Positions 62,773-64,000 of a stretch of DNA of 64,000 nucleotides are shown piece after piece. This DNA comes from Adenanthera pavonina (lineage: Eukaryota; Streptophyta; Magnoliopsida; Fabales; Fabaceae). Each line of letters begins with the position of its first letter. The first letter of the stretch is position 1. Location of the stretch: assembly GCA_026686845.1 (NCBI GenBank), contig JAIVEN010000002.1, forward strand, positions 20,682,001 through 20,746,000. Direction: 5' to 3'. The notes beneath the pieces were generated by a model, which worked only from the letters and a program-made list of their open reading frames with translations, was not told the DNA's origin and did no database searches. Both the position numbers and the translations under genes were made by a program.

Positions 62773-63841
62773 ATGGGTATTAAGCAGGTGAGCTGATGTC
62801 ACTGTTCTGGATTGTCATTAGTCAACGTGCAGAATCTGAGGCAATGGTATTTTTTTTCTTAATTTACTTTATGTCAATCCATACTTAATTTATTTAAATA
62901 CGAGCTTTTTAAAGATATTGGTTTGGTTCGAAAGAATTCCATCATGAGGTCGAATAGCTATAAATGATGTTATGTAATAGTTATATTCTACACTTAATTT
63001 CTGAAAGATAATTTGGACTTCATCTATTTTTTCCTTTTGTGTTAATTTCTACCACGAAATGAAAGACACTTCAAATAAATTGAAGAGATAAATTTATAGA
63101 GTTTCCGATGACTAGCTGTTTAATTCTTGATTTTCATGGAACAGGCGGAAGGTGATGAATTTTGGATGTTTGATATTGTGATTCTGTCCTTGCTTGTTAC
63201 TATACTAGACAACAAAATGATTGAGGGAAGAATGATGTTCTTTGTGGAGTCACTTTCAGTATTCCTGCTGAAACTATATTATATTTAACCTAATTGCCAA
63301 ATGCCGACAGGCATACTGCATGAAACTTGCCTAGAGTCAACAATTTGATGGCATATTGATGTGCTTTATTTAAAAAGAAAAACTTCTTATTATGCACAGG
63401 CTACATCAAAGAAAGTGATAACAAGAGAAGAGTGGGAGAAGAAACTTAATGACGTGAAGATTAGGAAAGAAGACATGAATAAATTGGTGATGAATTTTCT
63501 GGTCACAGAGGGTTATGTTGAAGCTGCTGAGAAATTCCGAATGGAGTCTGGAACTGAACGTATCCTTGCATAGATGTTTTTACTCATCCTCATTCAGTTT
63601 CTTATTTTATTCACTATTAACTATGCTGTCTCCAATATTCTGCTGTCTTTCTCCTTATAGATATTTAGCAGATATAGATCTTGCAACCATTACTGATCGC
63701 ATGGCTGTTAAGAAGGCTGTGCAAAGTGGTAACGTGGAGGATGCAATTGAGAAAGTCAATGACTTGAATCCGGAGGTAGGCTGCCATTTTCTCCTGGAAC
63801 ATGCAGCTCCTAGTACTCTCTTTTTGTTTTGTTGGTGATTT

Positions 63842-63876
<35 letters not shown>

Positions 63877-64000
63877 TATTTCTAGCTTGAGGCAACACTT
63901 GTTTTTTGTTGTATTCATTATCCCTGTTTAATGTCCTTTTTCTTAAGGGAAGGTTACGTTGATTATATTGCTCTGAATATTTGTGTGTGTGTGTGTGTGT
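62773..64000 (+). CDS. GID8-like LisH/CTLH protein (5' part, cut by window end)
   Basis: Three coding exons are visible and phase-consistent: 62773-62787, 63400-63559 and 63672-63775. The next exon lies past the window. They encode MGIKQ, then 'ATSKKVITREEWEKKLNDVK', a LisH dimerisation motif ('MNKLVMNFLVTEGYVEAAEKF') and the start of the CTLH domain ('DLATITDRMAVKKAVQSGNV'), ending '…NDLNPE'. This is the plant homologue of yeast Gid8 / human TWA1, a scaffold of the GID/CTLH E3 ubiquitin ligase in cytosol and nucleus; full-length relatives have about 230-240 residues. The start at 62773 is inferred because its 15 coding bases join in frame to the conserved region. Intron 1 is about 610 bp. 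The last intron starts with GT at 63776 and holds (GT)n/(GA)n tracts. Confidence 0.88.
63843..63877. repeat. (GT)n(GA)n compound microsatellite in a GID8-like intron
   Basis: GT units change to GA units inside intron 3. A further (GT)n run begins at 63981 and continues to the window end. Confidence 0.9.

Noticed and set aside
1..64000. CRISPR arrays, operons or prophage
   Set aside because: No spaced direct repeats of that kind exist and the gene structure is eukaryotic throughout.

Overview
This is nuclear DNA from a flowering plant, very probably a eudicot. The genes have many introns with GT/AG borders, the intergenic DNA is very AT-rich, and most of it is made of plant-type transposons: CACTA, TA-flanked MITEs, and Ty3/gypsy LTRs with an initiator-tRNA-Met primer site. 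I cannot name the species.

Four host genes can be read. On the minus strand at 9169-12169 lies a complete ten-exon serine carboxypeptidase-like gene (479 aa). On the plus strand at 42834-43799 lies an intronless monoacylglycerol-lipase/caffeoylshikimate-esterase-type alpha/beta hydrolase (321 aa). On the minus strand at 46542-57171 lies a twelve-exon SNF2/RING helicase-like factor (1308 aa). On the plus strand from 62773, running off the right end, lies a GID8-type LisH/CTLH protein. From memory, Arabidopsis has the same order at At1g11080 (SCPL31) - At1g11090 - At1g11100 - At1g11110, with a second copy at SCPL32 - EDA16 - GID8 (At1g61130-61150). The window would then be an ancient syntenic block expanded by transposons.

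Layout. 1-3104: 3' half of a decayed CACTA transposon. 4060-4690: duplicated promoter and first codons of the carboxypeptidase gene. 5050-7240: a TIR element and a 1.1 kb foldback. 8750-12720: a MITE, then the carboxypeptidase gene and its promoter. 13704-19680: a gypsy-type LTR holding a second solo LTR in opposite orientation and an 877-bp palindrome built from two LTR-like arms. 20150-21472: a non-autonomous CACTA element. 23697-35690: a three-level nest, in which a TIR element is split by a chromovirus-type gypsy remnant, whose 3' LTR is itself split by a 5.7 kb solo LTR. 35690-42800: AT-rich DNA with several MITEs. 42834-57171: hydrolase and SNF2 genes, with four MITEs inside SNF2 introns. 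57172-62400: AT-rich spacer with a MITE and a possible LINE remnant. 62400-64000: 5' end of the GID8-like gene.

The most unusual observations are three. The gypsy remnant has a 426-bp 5' LTR carrying a 5S-rRNA-like segment while its 3' LTR is a different 2.5 kb type. There is a palindromic LTR-LTR unit with a perfect 5-bp target duplication. The nested insertions can be ordered in time from their target-site duplications.
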